Source: Lachnospiraceae bacterium (lineage in GTDB: Bacteria; Bacillota; Clostridia; Lachnospirales; Lachnospiraceae). Taken from it: a stretch of 64,000 nucleotides of DNA. Positions 1 to 8,955 of the stretch are shown here, piece after piece. The notes under the pieces were generated by a model. It was not told the DNA's origin. It did no database searches and worked only from the letters and a program-made list of their open reading frames with translations. Both the position numbers and the translations under genes were made by a program. Numbering within the stretch: position 1 is the stretch's first letter; each line of letters starts with the position of its first letter. Location of the stretch: contig JAJQEO010000114.1 of the NCBI GenBank assembly GCA_021201665.1, positions 5,334 through 69,333 of the forward strand, read 5' to 3'.

Positions 1-160
1 TTTTTAACAGCGGCTTTTAACAGTGTATGAAAACTGACGTTGTTTTTAACAGCGGATTTTAACAGCGTATGAAAACAGATGTTGTCTTTAACAGTGGCTT
101 TTAACAGCTTGTGAAAAAAAGTTGCCTTTAACAGCGTTGTTTTAGCATAAAAAGCAGTGT
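1..160. repeat. Tandem array of a 42-bp unit
   Basis: Copies start at 1, 43 and 85, with a decayed fourth from 125. Each carries two TTTAACAG boxes about 14 bp apart and a TATGAAAA-like segment. The array probably begins before the window. No open frame is supported. The rest of the stretch up to 454 holds only the promoter-like hexamers at 206-234. Confidence 0.8.
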
Positions 161-205
161 GCAGGAAAAAGAATCCGCAGGAGAATGAATCCATACAAGT
201 TCTGG

Positions 206-234
206 TTTTCATAAGGGTAAGTGTGTGTTATACT
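206..234 (+). promoter_or_regulatory. Putative sigma-A promoter for the FGGY kinase/ABC operon
   Basis: TTTTCA (206-211) and TATACT (229-234) are separated by 17 bp. The -35 box is weak, as expected of a regulated sugar promoter. The leader to the kinase ATG would be about 215 nt. Confidence 0.45.
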
Positions 235-454
235 CAGATAAAAACGCGCTGAGGTATCTGATCAGGCACCTATAAACGATATTTTGCGAAAATGGCAAAA
301 TTCCGATTCCGGTTTATCCGGGTCACTGCGTCGAGCCTTTTTGAGTTTGCGATTCGCGTATTAGGCGGTGCAAGATGGGCATGTAATTCCGCGACAGATC
401 CTCAGGCATGACATGAAGGACAAAGGAAGAGGATGGGCGAAAGGAGACAATGGT

Positions 455-2053
455 ATGATTCAATATTTGATTGCGCATGATCTGGGGACTTCCGGGGATA
501 AGGCTTCTCTGTTTTCCACGGAAGGAGAGCTGGTCGCCAGCTGTACGGTGCCGTACGAAGTACACTTTTTCCATGACAATTACGCTGAGCAGAATCCCCG
601 GGACTGGTGGGAGGCCGTCTGCCGGGCTACCCGTGAGATCACACGCTCCATCGCGGCGGAAGATGTGCTGGCACTGTCGTTTTCTTCGCAGATGCAGGCC
701 TGTATTGCTGTTGATAAACAGGGGAACGCGCTGCGACCGGCTATGATCTGGGCAGATATGCGCGCGCAGGAGCAGGCAGAGCATCTGATCGGGACGGTCG
801 GGTTTGACCGGATGTATGAGATTAACGGGCATCGGCCAAGCGCGAGCTACAGCATTGAGAAGCTGATGTGGATTCGGGACCATGAGCCGGAGATTTATGA
901 AAAAACATATAAGATGCTCCTTGCAAAGGATTATATTATCTGCCGCCTGACCGGGGAATTCGTTACGGACGAGTCCGAAGCCTCCGGAACAGACGCGTTT
1001 GACCTGCAAAACCGGACATGGTCGGAAGAGGTATTAAAGGCTTCGGGGATTGATCCGGGTAAGCTGCCCCGGATTCATGCATCGACAGACGTGGTCGGCT
1101 CCCTTTGCGCGGACGCGGCGTCTGCTATGGGACTGACTTCCAGGACGGCTATTGTGTGCGGCGGAGGGGATGGACCCTGCTCCGCATTGGGAGCGGGCAG
1201 CATCGCGGACGGGCAGATGTTTTTGTCCTATGGGACATCCGCGTGGATTGCCGGGACGGCGGATGAGGTGTTCATGGACAGCAGGAAGTCTCTGATCTGC
1301 TTTGCGCATGTGATTCCGGGCAAATGCATGCCCTGCGGTACCATGCAGTCTGCGGGAAGCTCCTATGCCTATATAAAAAAAGTCCTCTGCCAGGAAGAGA
1401 TCGCTCTTTCTCACAGACTGTCAGCGCCAATCGATATCACCTGTGCAGGAGACCAAAGCTCTTTGTGCGATAATGGAATCTCGCAGGGTGCGGCTTCGGA
1501 AGGCGTTTCTGCATACGACCTGATGAATGAACTGGTCCTGAAATCCCCGCCGGGAGCCAAAGGACTGATCTTTCTTCCTTACCTGCTGGGAGAGAGAAGC
1601 CCGCGGTGGAATCCGGACACATCCGGAAGCTTTCTTGGCATCCGGACGGAACACGAGAAGTGCGACTATATCCGCGCGGTTCTGGAGGGTGTGGCCATGA
1701 ACCTGGCCATTATCATGCAGGCACAGAGCGAGAGGGGCGAGATCCGGGAACTGGTGCTTACCGGAGGCGGTGCCAGGGGAGATGTCCCGGCACAGATTCT
1801 CGCGGATGTGCTGGGAGTGCCGCTGCACCGCCTGGATCATGTGGAGACATCTACCTCTGTCGCGGCAGCAGTGATCGCCGGTGTCGGAGTCGGAGCATTT
1901 CCGGATTTTTCTGTTGTCGGAAAATTTGTAAGGCGGGAGAAAACATTCTGGCCGGATGAAGCTTATTGCGAAGTATACGACAGGCAGAAACAGCTGTTTG
2001 AGAAAGGATATGAGTGCCTGCGGGCATATTATGAGATGGACACGCGTCTGTAA
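455..2053 (+). CDS. FGGY-family carbohydrate kinase (xylulokinase-like)
   Basis: Predicted cytoplasmic sugar kinase of 532 residues that phosphorylates a ketose or polyol with ATP. The N-terminus carries the FGGY phosphate motif (AHDLGTSGDKASLF, residues 6-19). GGGDGPCSALGAG and a second glycine-rich ATP segment (LTGGGARGD) follow in the C-terminal half. The chosen ATG has AAGGAG at 441-446. An upstream in-frame ATG at 368 lacks such a site and would add 29 residues unlike the family. It precedes a complete RbsABC-type importer, so the kinase probably acts on the imported sugar. The family call is firm; the substrate cannot be read from sequence. The divergent rhamnose genes have their own RhaB, so this is a different sugar. 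Confidence 0.85.
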   Translation: MIQYLIAHDLGTSGDKASLFSTEGELVASCTVPYEVHFFHDNYAEQNPRDWWEAVCRATREITRSIAAEDVLALSFSSQMQACIAVDKQGNALRPAMIWADMRAQEQAEHLIGTVGFDRMYEINGHRPSASYSIEKLMWIRDHEPEIYEKTYKMLLAKDYIICRLTGEFVTDESEASGTDAFDLQNRTWSEEVLKASGIDPGKLPRIHASTDVVGSLCADAASAMGLTSRTAIVCGGGDGPCSALGAGSIADGQMFLSYGTSAWIAGTADEVFMDSRKSLICFAHVIPGKCMPCGTMQSAGSSYAYIKKVLCQEEIALSHRLSAPIDITCAGDQSSLCDNGISQGAASEGVSAYDLMNELVLKSPPGAKGLIFLPYLLGERSPRWNPDTSGSFLGIRTEHEKCDYIRAVLEGVAMNLAIIMQAQSERGEIRELVLTGGGARGDVPAQILADVLGVPLHRLDHVETSTSVAAAVIAGVGVGAFPDFSVVGKFVRREKTFWPDEAYCEVYDRQKQLFEKGYECLRAYYEMDTRL

Positions 2054-2273
2054 ATGGAGCTTCACGGCAGGACGAGTGCTTGCAGATAAAAAAATAAAAA
2101 AATTGGGCAATTCGCACAAGTTTTTGTTGAATATTTACTAAAAGCGTGTATAATAGAGAAGTATCTAAGGACGGGATTTAAAAAACATGAGGCGGCGAAA
2201 GGATTTTTTTGTAAGTATTTGCAATAAATCCCAGAGTCTGCCTGAAATTTTTATGAAGCCGGGAGGGAATCCA

Positions 2274-3260
2274 GTGGACAAAATCAGAAACAACGCAATC
2301 GTCAAAAAGGTTGGCTTCAACACAGTGGTATTGTTTTGCGTACTGGTACTGCTGTTTGTCTTGTTTGCCATCCTTACACCTATTATGAAGCCGAATACGA
2401 CATTCCTGAGCTATTCGCGTATCGTGAGCATTTTTAATTATGCTTATTTCCTCGGATTCCTGGCGCTGGGAGTCACTTTCGTTATCGCGACAGGCGGCAT
2501 TGACTTTTCAGTAGGCCCGGTCATGTTTTGCTGTGCCCTGATTTCCGGACAGCTCCTGACGAAGAGCAGCTGGCCGGTGGCAGTTTGTCTGCTGGTGAGC
2601 GTGCTGGTTGGCATGGCATTCGGTGCCTTCAACGGCGTTCTCGTGGCTTACGGCGGTCTGCCGTCCTTCATCACATCCATGGCCAGCATGATGATCGCAA
2701 AGGGCGTTGGCAGCGTGTTTACCAAAACACAGTCCGTGAGCTGGCCGGGCGGCTGGTATCAGAATCTGATCAAGGTTCAGGTAGGCGGAGTGCAGATTCC
2801 CACCGGTATTATCATCCTGATTCTGGGCAGTGCGATCTGCTCGATTGTTTTACATAAAACAATGCCGGGACGCTATATTTTGTGCATCGGCAGCAACCGT
2901 GAGGCGGTGCGCCTCTCCGGCGTCAATACGAAAAAATGGGAGATGCTTGCCTACATTATCAGCGGCGGGCTGGCAGGAGTAGCTGCTATTTTCTACGTAG
3001 GCGTGTACACGACGGTATTGCCGGGCGGCGGCGACACATTTAATAATGACGCGATCGCAAGCTGTGTTATGGGAGGCACATCCATGGCAGGCGGTGTCGC
3101 GTCGATCGGCGGTACTTTTATCGGAGTGGTCATTATTTCCCTCCTTCAGGTGGGAATTCTTGCGATGGGATATCAGAGCCAGTATCAGTATGTGATTACC
3201 GGCCTGATCGTTCTGGCTGTTGTTTATGCGGATCTTCGCAGCCGGCGCAGGCGCAATTAA
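2274..3260 (+). CDS. Sugar ABC transporter permease (RbsC/BPD_transp_2 family)
   Basis: Membrane subunit of a carbohydrate importer of the RbsC/XylH type. It is nearly all hydrophobic, with about eight to ten predicted helices and the family's conserved core (ATGGIDFSVG after the second helix, then IGSNREAVRLSGVN in the cytoplasmic loop that contacts the ATPase). A GTG start at 2274 is preferred because GGGAGG lies at 2261-2266; an ATG at 2187 with a poor site would add 29 residues of no clear function. It is the first of two permeases around one ATPase, suggesting a heterodimeric channel. It lies 220 bp behind the kinase and 20 bp before the ATPase. Confidence 0.85.
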   Translation: MDKIRNNAIVKKVGFNTVVLFCVLVLLFVLFAILTPIMKPNTTFLSYSRIVSIFNYAYFLGFLALGVTFVIATGGIDFSVGPVMFCCALISGQLLTKSSWPVAVCLLVSVLVGMAFGAFNGVLVAYGGLPSFITSMASMMIAKGVGSVFTKTQSVSWPGGWYQNLIKVQVGGVQIPTGIIILILGSAICSIVLHKTMPGRYILCIGSNREAVRLSGVNTKKWEMLAYIISGGLAGVAAIFYVGVYTTVLPGGGDTFNNDAIASCVMGGTSMAGGVASIGGTFIGVVIISLLQVGILAMGYQSQYQYVITGLIVLAVVYADLRSRRRRN

Positions 3261-3280
3261 GCAAAGGGGGATCATAAAAG

Positions 3281-4774
3281 ATGGGCGACGTGATTTTAAC
3301 CATGAAAGGCATCGACAAATCATTCCCTGGCGTACACGCGCTGGATCATGTGGATCTGGAAGTCCGCAGAGGCGAAGTACATGCGCTGATGGGTGAAAAT
3401 GGCGCAGGAAAGTCTACGCTGATGAAGGTTCTGACCGGAATCTATAAAAAGGATGCCGGGACGATCACCTACGAGGGGAAGGAAGTCGAGTTTTCAAATC
3501 CGCGCGAGGCACAGGACGCGGGAGTTGTGATTGTGCATCAGGAGCTGAATATGATGGGGCACCTGACTGTAGCACAGAATATTTTTATCGGCCGTGAAAT
3601 CATGCGCGGCAAGTTCATCGATGATAAAAAGATGAATGAGGAAGCCAGAAAGCTTTTCGACCGCCTGGGGATCGACATTGACCCGACTGAGACCATGAGC
3701 CGCCTGACTGTAGGTAAGCAGCAGATGTGCGAGATTGCCAAGGCGATTTCCCACGACGCGAAGGTGATTATCTTTGATGAGCCGTCAGCGGCTCTGACGG
3801 AGGCAGAGATTGAGGAGCTGTTCAAGATCATCCGTGATCTCCGTGATCGCCAGCTTGGGATTGTATACATATCGCACCGCATGGATGAGATTAAAGTCAT
3901 CACGGACCGCGTGACGGTCATGCGTGACGGAGCCTACGTAGGGACGCTGATCACGGAGGACTGTACGAAGGACGATATCATCAGCATGATGGTAGGCCGC
4001 GTGATTTACGAAGAAGGCAAGACCGAAAGCCATGTAGCTCCCGACGCGCCGGTGGTGCTGAAGGTGGATCACCTCAATGCCGGACGTATGGTGCAGGATG
4101 TCAGCTTTGAACTCAGGAAGGGTGAGATTCTGGGATTCTCAGGACTTATGGGCGCCGGCAGGACGGAGACGGCCCGCGCTCTGTTCGGAGCAGACCCGAA
4201 GGAGAGCGGAGACATTTATGTCAATGGCAAGAAGGTCACTATCAAGACGCCGCAGGATGCGGTAAATTGTGGCATCGGCTATCTCTCCGAGGACCGGAAA
4301 CGGTTTGGGATTGTCGTGGAAAAAACGATTGCTGAGAATTCAACGATGGCGTCGCTGAAGCGTTTCATGAAGGGAATCTTTATTGACAAGAAGAAGGAAG
4401 ATGAAGCGGCTCAGAAGTACGTGGATATTCTGAAGACAAAGACGCCCGGCGTGGATCAGGAGGTGATCAATCTCTCCGGAGGAAACCAGCAGAAGGTGGT
4501 TATCGCGAAGTGGCTGGTGAGAGACTGCGACATCCTGATCTTTGACGAACCGACCAGAGGAATTGATGTCGGAGCGAAAAATGAAATTTATCATCTGATG
4601 AATGAACTTGTTGACCAGGGCAAATCTATAATCATGATTTCCTCGGAAATGTCGGAGATTCTTCGAATGAGCGACCGGATTGTGGTCATGTGTGAGGGAC
4701 GCAAGACAGGGGAGCTAGGTATTGAAGAAGCAACGCAGGAAAAGATCATGCATGCGGCGACGCGCAGGGATTAG
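3281..4774 (+). CDS. Sugar ABC transporter ATP-binding protein, two nucleotide-binding domains (RbsA/MglA type)
   Basis: Cytoplasmic ATPase of 497 residues that powers the importer. The N-terminal half has Walker A GENGAGKST (about residues 38-46), an LTVGKQQM signature and Walker B IIFDEPSAAL. The C-terminal half has the family's degenerate Walker A (GLMGAGRTE), LSGGNQQK and LIFDEPTRGID. The double-domain layout and length match RbsA/XylG/MglA. The start is the ATG preceded by AAAGGGGG. It sits between two permeases, with 12 bp to the downstream one. Confidence 0.92.
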   Translation: MGDVILTMKGIDKSFPGVHALDHVDLEVRRGEVHALMGENGAGKSTLMKVLTGIYKKDAGTITYEGKEVEFSNPREAQDAGVVIVHQELNMMGHLTVAQNIFIGREIMRGKFIDDKKMNEEARKLFDRLGIDIDPTETMSRLTVGKQQMCEIAKAISHDAKVIIFDEPSAALTEAEIEELFKIIRDLRDRQLGIVYISHRMDEIKVITDRVTVMRDGAYVGTLITEDCTKDDIISMMVGRVIYEEGKTESHVAPDAPVVLKVDHLNAGRMVQDVSFELRKGEILGFSGLMGAGRTETARALFGADPKESGDIYVNGKKVTIKTPQDAVNCGIGYLSEDRKRFGIVVEKTIAENSTMASLKRFMKGIFIDKKKEDEAAQKYVDILKTKTPGVDQEVINLSGGNQQKVVIAKWLVRDCDILIFDEPTRGIDVGAKNEIYHLMNELVDQGKSIIMISSEMSEILRMSDRIVVMCEGRKTGELGIEEATQEKIMHAATRRD

Positions 4775-4786
4775 GAGGGAAGGATC

Positions 4787-5803
4787 ATGGCTGATAAGAC
4801 TGCAAATAAAAAGACGGGGAACGCCTTTACCAACAATCCGATTGTAAAGGTGATCGGGGTGCAGAAGATCGTGGTTCTGCTCGTGCTGATTCTGCTGATT
4901 GTTTTCTTCCGGGCTAACAGTACTGCTTTCGGAAAATATTCGACCCTCCTCAGTATTATGGATTACACTTATTATCTGGCATTTCTTGCGATGGGCGTGA
5001 CATTCTGCCTGCTTACCGGCGGCGTAGATCTGTCAATCGGTACTGGCATGTTCTGTTACGCGATTATCGGAGGGTACCTGATCACGCATAAGGATATGCC
5101 TGTAATTGTGGGTATCCTGGTGACACTGCTTCTGGGGCTGGCGATGGGGACCATCAACGGACTGATTGTCACAAGAGGCGGACATGCGCCGTTTCTGGCG
5201 ACATTGTGTACGATGATGATTGCCAGGGGACTTGGAGCGATTGCCACGAACAGCACCAGCGTGACCTGGCCGGCATATTCGGCGGCGAACGGCTGGACCA
5301 GAAGGATTTTTAAGATTACGATCGGAAATACCAAGTATCCGCTCGGCCTTCTCTGGGTGATTCTGCTGATGATTGCGTTCAGCCTGTTCCTGAACAGGAC
5401 AAGACCCGGTCGCTACATCACCGCTATCGGCAGTAATGAAGAGGCAGCCCGGCTTTCCGGCGTCAATGTAAAAAACTACAAGATGCTTGCCTATATGATC
5501 TGCGGTGTGTGTACAGGACTGGCAGGACTGGCTTACAGCTCGGCGTTTCAGTCCATGGCTCCGAGCGGCGGAGGCGGGATTGAGTTGAACGCCATTGGAG
5601 CGGCGATTATCGGAGGTACTTCCATGAGCGGCGGCTCCGGCAGCGTGGTCGGCACGATTCTGGGTGTGTTCATCATGTCTGTACTGCAGACGGGCCTTCC
5701 CTATATCGGCCTGCAGGCGAATTACCAGCAGATCATCATCGGTCTGGTGCTGATTGTAGCCGTTTATATTGATGTATTAAAGAACAAGCGGCTCGCCCGG
5801 TAA
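4787..5803 (+). CDS. Sugar ABC transporter permease (RbsC family), second subunit
   Basis: Second membrane subunit, 338 residues. It is collinear with the permease at 2274 but clearly diverged: LTGGVDLSIG in the second conserved block, IGSNEEAARLSGVN in the coupling loop and GGTSMSGG near the C-terminus. The cytoplasmic N-tail is lysine/asparagine rich. AGGAGGGAAGG directly precedes the start. A 140-bp gap with a hairpin separates it from the solute-binding protein. Confidence 0.88.
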   Translation: MADKTANKKTGNAFTNNPIVKVIGVQKIVVLLVLILLIVFFRANSTAFGKYSTLLSIMDYTYYLAFLAMGVTFCLLTGGVDLSIGTGMFCYAIIGGYLITHKDMPVIVGILVTLLLGLAMGTINGLIVTRGGHAPFLATLCTMMIARGLGAIATNSTSVTWPAYSAANGWTRRIFKITIGNTKYPLGLLWVILLMIAFSLFLNRTRPGRYITAIGSNEEAARLSGVNVKNYKMLAYMICGVCTGLAGLAYSSAFQSMAPSGGGGIELNAIGAAIIGGTSMSGGSGSVVGTILGVFIMSVLQTGLPYIGLQANYQQIIIGLVLIVAVYIDVLKNKRLAR

Positions 5804-5824
5804 AAATAGTTCTGCCCGGCTGTT

Positions 5825-5850
5825 CGTCTGTTTTTTACAAAGAACGGACG
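5825..5850 (+). promoter_or_regulatory. Intercistronic hairpin before the binding-protein gene
   Basis: CGTCTGTT (5825-5832) pairs with AACGGACG (5843-5850), with one G-U pair. Such hairpins between permease and binding-protein genes often stabilise the downstream message. A role in raising binding-protein levels is inferred from position. Confidence 0.4.
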
Positions 5851-5943
5851 GGACTGCGACAGGGCGTGCCTATGAAAATGATGTCAGCCGTCAAGGGGCG
5901 GTTTACATAAAACTAATTCTATATTAAAGGAGGATTTTACAAC

Positions 5944-7032
5944 ATGAAAAGAAAAGTGATGTCAGTGATGCTGTGCGCGACGATGGTTGCTTCCATGCTT
6001 GGCAGCGTAGCAGTAAAGGCAGACGAGGAAGTGGATTATTCCGGAATTACGCTTGAGATCGTATCCAAAGGTCTTCAGCATCAGTACTGGCAGGCAGTGC
6101 TGCAGGGCGTAAACAACAAAGCAGAAGAGCTCGGTGTTACTGTTAACTTTGTAGGCCCGGACAGCGAGTCTGATATTCAGCAGCAGGTAACACAGCTGCA
6201 GAGCGCACTGGACAGCAACCCGAGCGCAATCGGTCTTGCAGCTCTGGATACCAGCTCTGTAGAGGATCTTCTGACACAGGCTGCAGAAGCAGGCATCCCG
6301 GTAATCGGTTTTGACTCTGGCGTTCCGGATGCTCCGGAAGGCTCCGTATACGCGACCTGCGCAACGGATAACTATGCAGCTGGTGAGCTTGCGGCAGAGA
6401 TGGTTTATGAGGCGATTCAGGAGACTGTTGTAAACGCTGAGAGCGCAGTTCGCATTGGTGTTGTGGCACAGGATGCTACATCTGAATCCGTTGTTAACCG
6501 TGGCCTTGGTTTCATCGACAAGATCGGTGAGCTCGCCGAGGCAGATGGCAAGACCGTTGGCCTTGCAAGCAACTCCAATGAGAAGTACATCACTGACTCT
6601 GCATTTGAGGCAGATGACGACGCAGACGTAATCATCGAAGTTCTCGTTCCGGCAAGCGTTACTTCTGAGCTTTCAGCAACAGACGCAGGTACTCTGATGG
6701 ACAAGGAAGATACCATCGCTATCTATGGTTCCAATGAGCATTCCGCAAACGCTATGATCACAGCAAATGAGAACCGCGGCGTTCTTGGCACAGGCGAAGG
6801 CCAGATCATCGCTGCAGGCTTTGACTCAGGCGCTTCCATCAAGGCAGCAGTTGCTGACGGCACATTCCTTGGCGCTATTACACAGGCTCCGGTAGCTATG
6901 GGCGAGACCCTGGTAGAACTTCTGGTAGCGGCAGCTATGGGCGAGGAAGTAGAAGATGTTGATACCGGATGCCAGTGGTATACGGCTGAGAACATGGACG
7001 ACGAGGAGATCGCGCAGAACCTGTATGACTAA
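5944..7032 (+). CDS. Sugar ABC transporter substrate-binding protein (RbsB-like, periplasmic-binding type 1)
   Basis: Secreted solute receptor of 362 residues. The N-terminus is a signal peptide ending near VAVKAD, without a convincing lipobox. How it stays at the membrane of a Gram-positive cell is therefore unclear; the Cys at residue 11 lies in the hydrophobic core and is not preceded by a normal lipobox. The mature part has type-1 binding-protein features (SALDSNPSAIGLAALDTSS, VIGFDSG, and AAGFDSGASIK near the second hinge). AAAGGAGG precedes the ATG. It closes the kinase-permease-ATPase-permease operon and is followed by a terminator at 7101. Ligand unknown. Confidence 0.88.
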   Translation: MKRKVMSVMLCATMVASMLGSVAVKADEEVDYSGITLEIVSKGLQHQYWQAVLQGVNNKAEELGVTVNFVGPDSESDIQQQVTQLQSALDSNPSAIGLAALDTSSVEDLLTQAAEAGIPVIGFDSGVPDAPEGSVYATCATDNYAAGELAAEMVYEAIQETVVNAESAVRIGVVAQDATSESVVNRGLGFIDKIGELAEADGKTVGLASNSNEKYITDSAFEADDDADVIIEVLVPASVTSELSATDAGTLMDKEDTIAIYGSNEHSANAMITANENRGVLGTGEGQIIAAGFDSGASIKAAVADGTFLGAITQAPVAMGETLVELLVAAAMGEEVEDVDTGCQWYTAENMDDEEIAQNLYD

Positions 7033-7100
7033 TCATCAAACAGATGGCGGATTAAGTATCATCTAAAAACCAGAGATTCCTTATGCGTATCTGCGTATGG

Positions 7101-7126
7101 AAAAGGGCTGCTGCGGCAGCCCTTTT
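7101..7126 (+). terminator. Rho-independent terminator after the first sugar operon
   Basis: A perfect 11-bp stem (AAAAGGGCTGC / GCAGCCCTTTT) closes a 4-nt loop and ends in four T. It lies 69 bp after the binding-protein stop. Confidence 0.85.
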
Positions 7127-7154
7127 CTGGGCTATATGCTTGCAGCAGCGCGCC

Positions 7155-7239
7155 GTTCCGCCCATTCTATAAAATAGAAATATAGCCCATTGCAGATAAA
7201 TCTGCATGGTCTATATTTCTATTTTATGCATGGCGGAAC
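7155..7239. repeat. 85-bp palindromic element (MITE- or REP-like hairpin)
   Basis: The arms GTTCCGCC (7155-7162) and GGCGGAAC (7232-7239) enclose further paired blocks: 7169-7185 with 7211-7227 (17 bp, AT-rich) and TGCAGA (7191-7196) with TCTGCA (7201-7206). Nearly the whole element folds into one hairpin. It has no ORF and no T-tract. It lies in the 469-bp gap before rhaB. The remainder of that gap (7240-7501) is AT-rich, and I see no other feature in it beyond the rhaB leader. Confidence 0.7.
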
Positions 7240-7501
7240 TGGGGATGCAAATAAAGACACTTTTTCTGACAAAAGAAAGTCTTATCAGATGTGGCTTCTT
7301 ATAGTATAATTTTCATTGACAGTTCAGTACAGCAGCGACTGAAGTGAAGCTTAGTTTGGTGGTCTGATGTTCTGGATAGATAAATTTTACATGCATGCTG
7401 CTTTATAGCAAAAGTCTGCAGTGTGAAATAGCAAAAATTACAGGAAATGGCAAAAGACTGCGTGCTTCCGGCGCGCGGCAAATTTCAGGAGGGTTTTACA
7501 C

Positions 7502-8917
7502 ATGTCGGTTTATTATCTTGCGGTGGATATCGGCGCTTCCAGCGGCCGTCATATCCTCGGACACATGGAAGATGGAAAGATTCAGCTCGAGGAGATTTAT
7601 CGGTTTGAAAATGGTCTTGTAAAAAAGGACGGTGAGCTTTGCTGGGAGTATGACCGCCTCTTTGGGGAAATCGTCAATGGCCTGAAGAAATGCAAAGAGA
7701 TCGGTAAGATACCGACCAGCATGGGCATTGATACCTGGGGAGTGGATTTTGTGCTGCTGGATGATCAGGATCAGGTCATCGGCAATACGGTAGGGTACCG
7801 CGACCACCGCACAGACGGGATGGATGAGGAAGTATACAAGATCATTTCGCTGGAGGATCTTTATGCAAGAACCGGTATCCAGAAAGCGATTTTTAACACA
7901 ATTTACCAGCTGATGGCGATTAAGAAAAATCATCCGGAGCAGCTGGAGCAGGCGCGGACGCTTCTGCATGTGCCGGATTATTTCCATTATCTGCTGACCG
8001 GAAATAAGACCTGCGAATACACGGAGGCGACGACTGGACAGCTGGTTTCTCCGGTCACAAAGGACTGGGATTATGAGCTGATCGAGATGCTTGGCTATCC
8101 GAAGGGGATTTTCCAGAAGCTGATCATGCCTGGCACGGTGGTTGGAAATCTGAGTGAAAAGGTGAAAAAAGAGGTTGGCTTTGACCTGACGGTTGTGGCT
8201 CCGGCGACACATGATACGGGTTCTTCAGTGCTGGCTGTACCGGCAAACGATGATGACTTTATTTACATAAGCTCGGGGACATGGTCGCTGATGGGTATTG
8301 AGCGGATGACACCGGACTGCTCGAAGAGAAGCTGTGAGCTGAACCTGACGAATGAGGGCGGCTATGCGGGGCGGTTCCGCTATCTGAAAAATATCATGGG
8401 ACTCTGGATGATCCAGTCTGTACGGCATGAGTTTCATGATGCCTACAGCTTTGGCAAGATCTGCGACATGGCGGAGGAGGCAAAGGATTTCCCGTCCAGA
8501 GTCGATGTAAATGATGACTGTTTCCTTTCTCCGGAGAACATGACTGAGGCCGTAAAGGATTACTGCCGTAAGAGTGGACAGCCGGTGCCTGAGACTCTCG
8601 GAGAGCTGGCAACCGTGATTTACGCAAGCCTTGCAGAATGCTACGCGAAAACAGTAAAAGAACTCGAAGAGATGGGCGGGCGTGAGTATCACCGCATCCA
8701 CATCATGGGCGGCGGAAGCAACGCAGAGTATCTGAACGAGCTGACGGCCAGGGCGACCGGCAAGGAGGTTCACGCCGGACCGACGGAGTCCACCGCGATC
8801 GGCAATATTCTCGCGCAGATGCTGAAAAAAGGTGAGTTCAATACGATCGAGGAGGCACGCACCTGCGTCCACGAATCGTTTGGTATCAAGGTTTATAACG
8901 AAAAGACACTGGCATAA
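7502..8917 (+). CDS. rhaB: Rhamnulokinase RhaB
   Basis: Phosphorylates L-rhamnulose to L-rhamnulose 1-phosphate in the cytoplasm. The protein has 471 residues, the usual RhaB length. Motifs are AVDIGASSGRH (residues 7-17), MGIDTWGVDFVLLD near 78 with the family's catalytic Asp region, ATHDTGSSVLAVPA near 236, YISSGTWSLMG, and GGGSNAEYLNELTA in the ATP site. AGGAGG stands before the ATG. The isomerase follows 38 bp downstream in the same operon, and rhaD lies beyond an inverted defence gene. The symbol rests on the close match to the RhaB pattern and on rhaD/rhaM nearby. Confidence 0.95.
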   Translation: MSVYYLAVDIGASSGRHILGHMEDGKIQLEEIYRFENGLVKKDGELCWEYDRLFGEIVNGLKKCKEIGKIPTSMGIDTWGVDFVLLDDQDQVIGNTVGYRDHRTDGMDEEVYKIISLEDLYARTGIQKAIFNTIYQLMAIKKNHPEQLEQARTLLHVPDYFHYLLTGNKTCEYTEATTGQLVSPVTKDWDYELIEMLGYPKGIFQKLIMPGTVVGNLSEKVKKEVGFDLTVVAPATHDTGSSVLAVPANDDDFIYISSGTWSLMGIERMTPDCSKRSCELNLTNEGGYAGRFRYLKNIMGLWMIQSVRHEFHDAYSFGKICDMAEEAKDFPSRVDVNDDCFLSPENMTEAVKDYCRKSGQPVPETLGELATVIYASLAECYAKTVKELEEMGGREYHRIHIMGGGSNAEYLNELTARATGKEVHAGPTESTAIGNILAQMLKKGEFNTIEEARTCVHESFGIKVYNEKTLA

Positions 8918-8955
8918 CTGGTAAGAAAATTTTTTTATAAAAGGAGAGGAATCAC

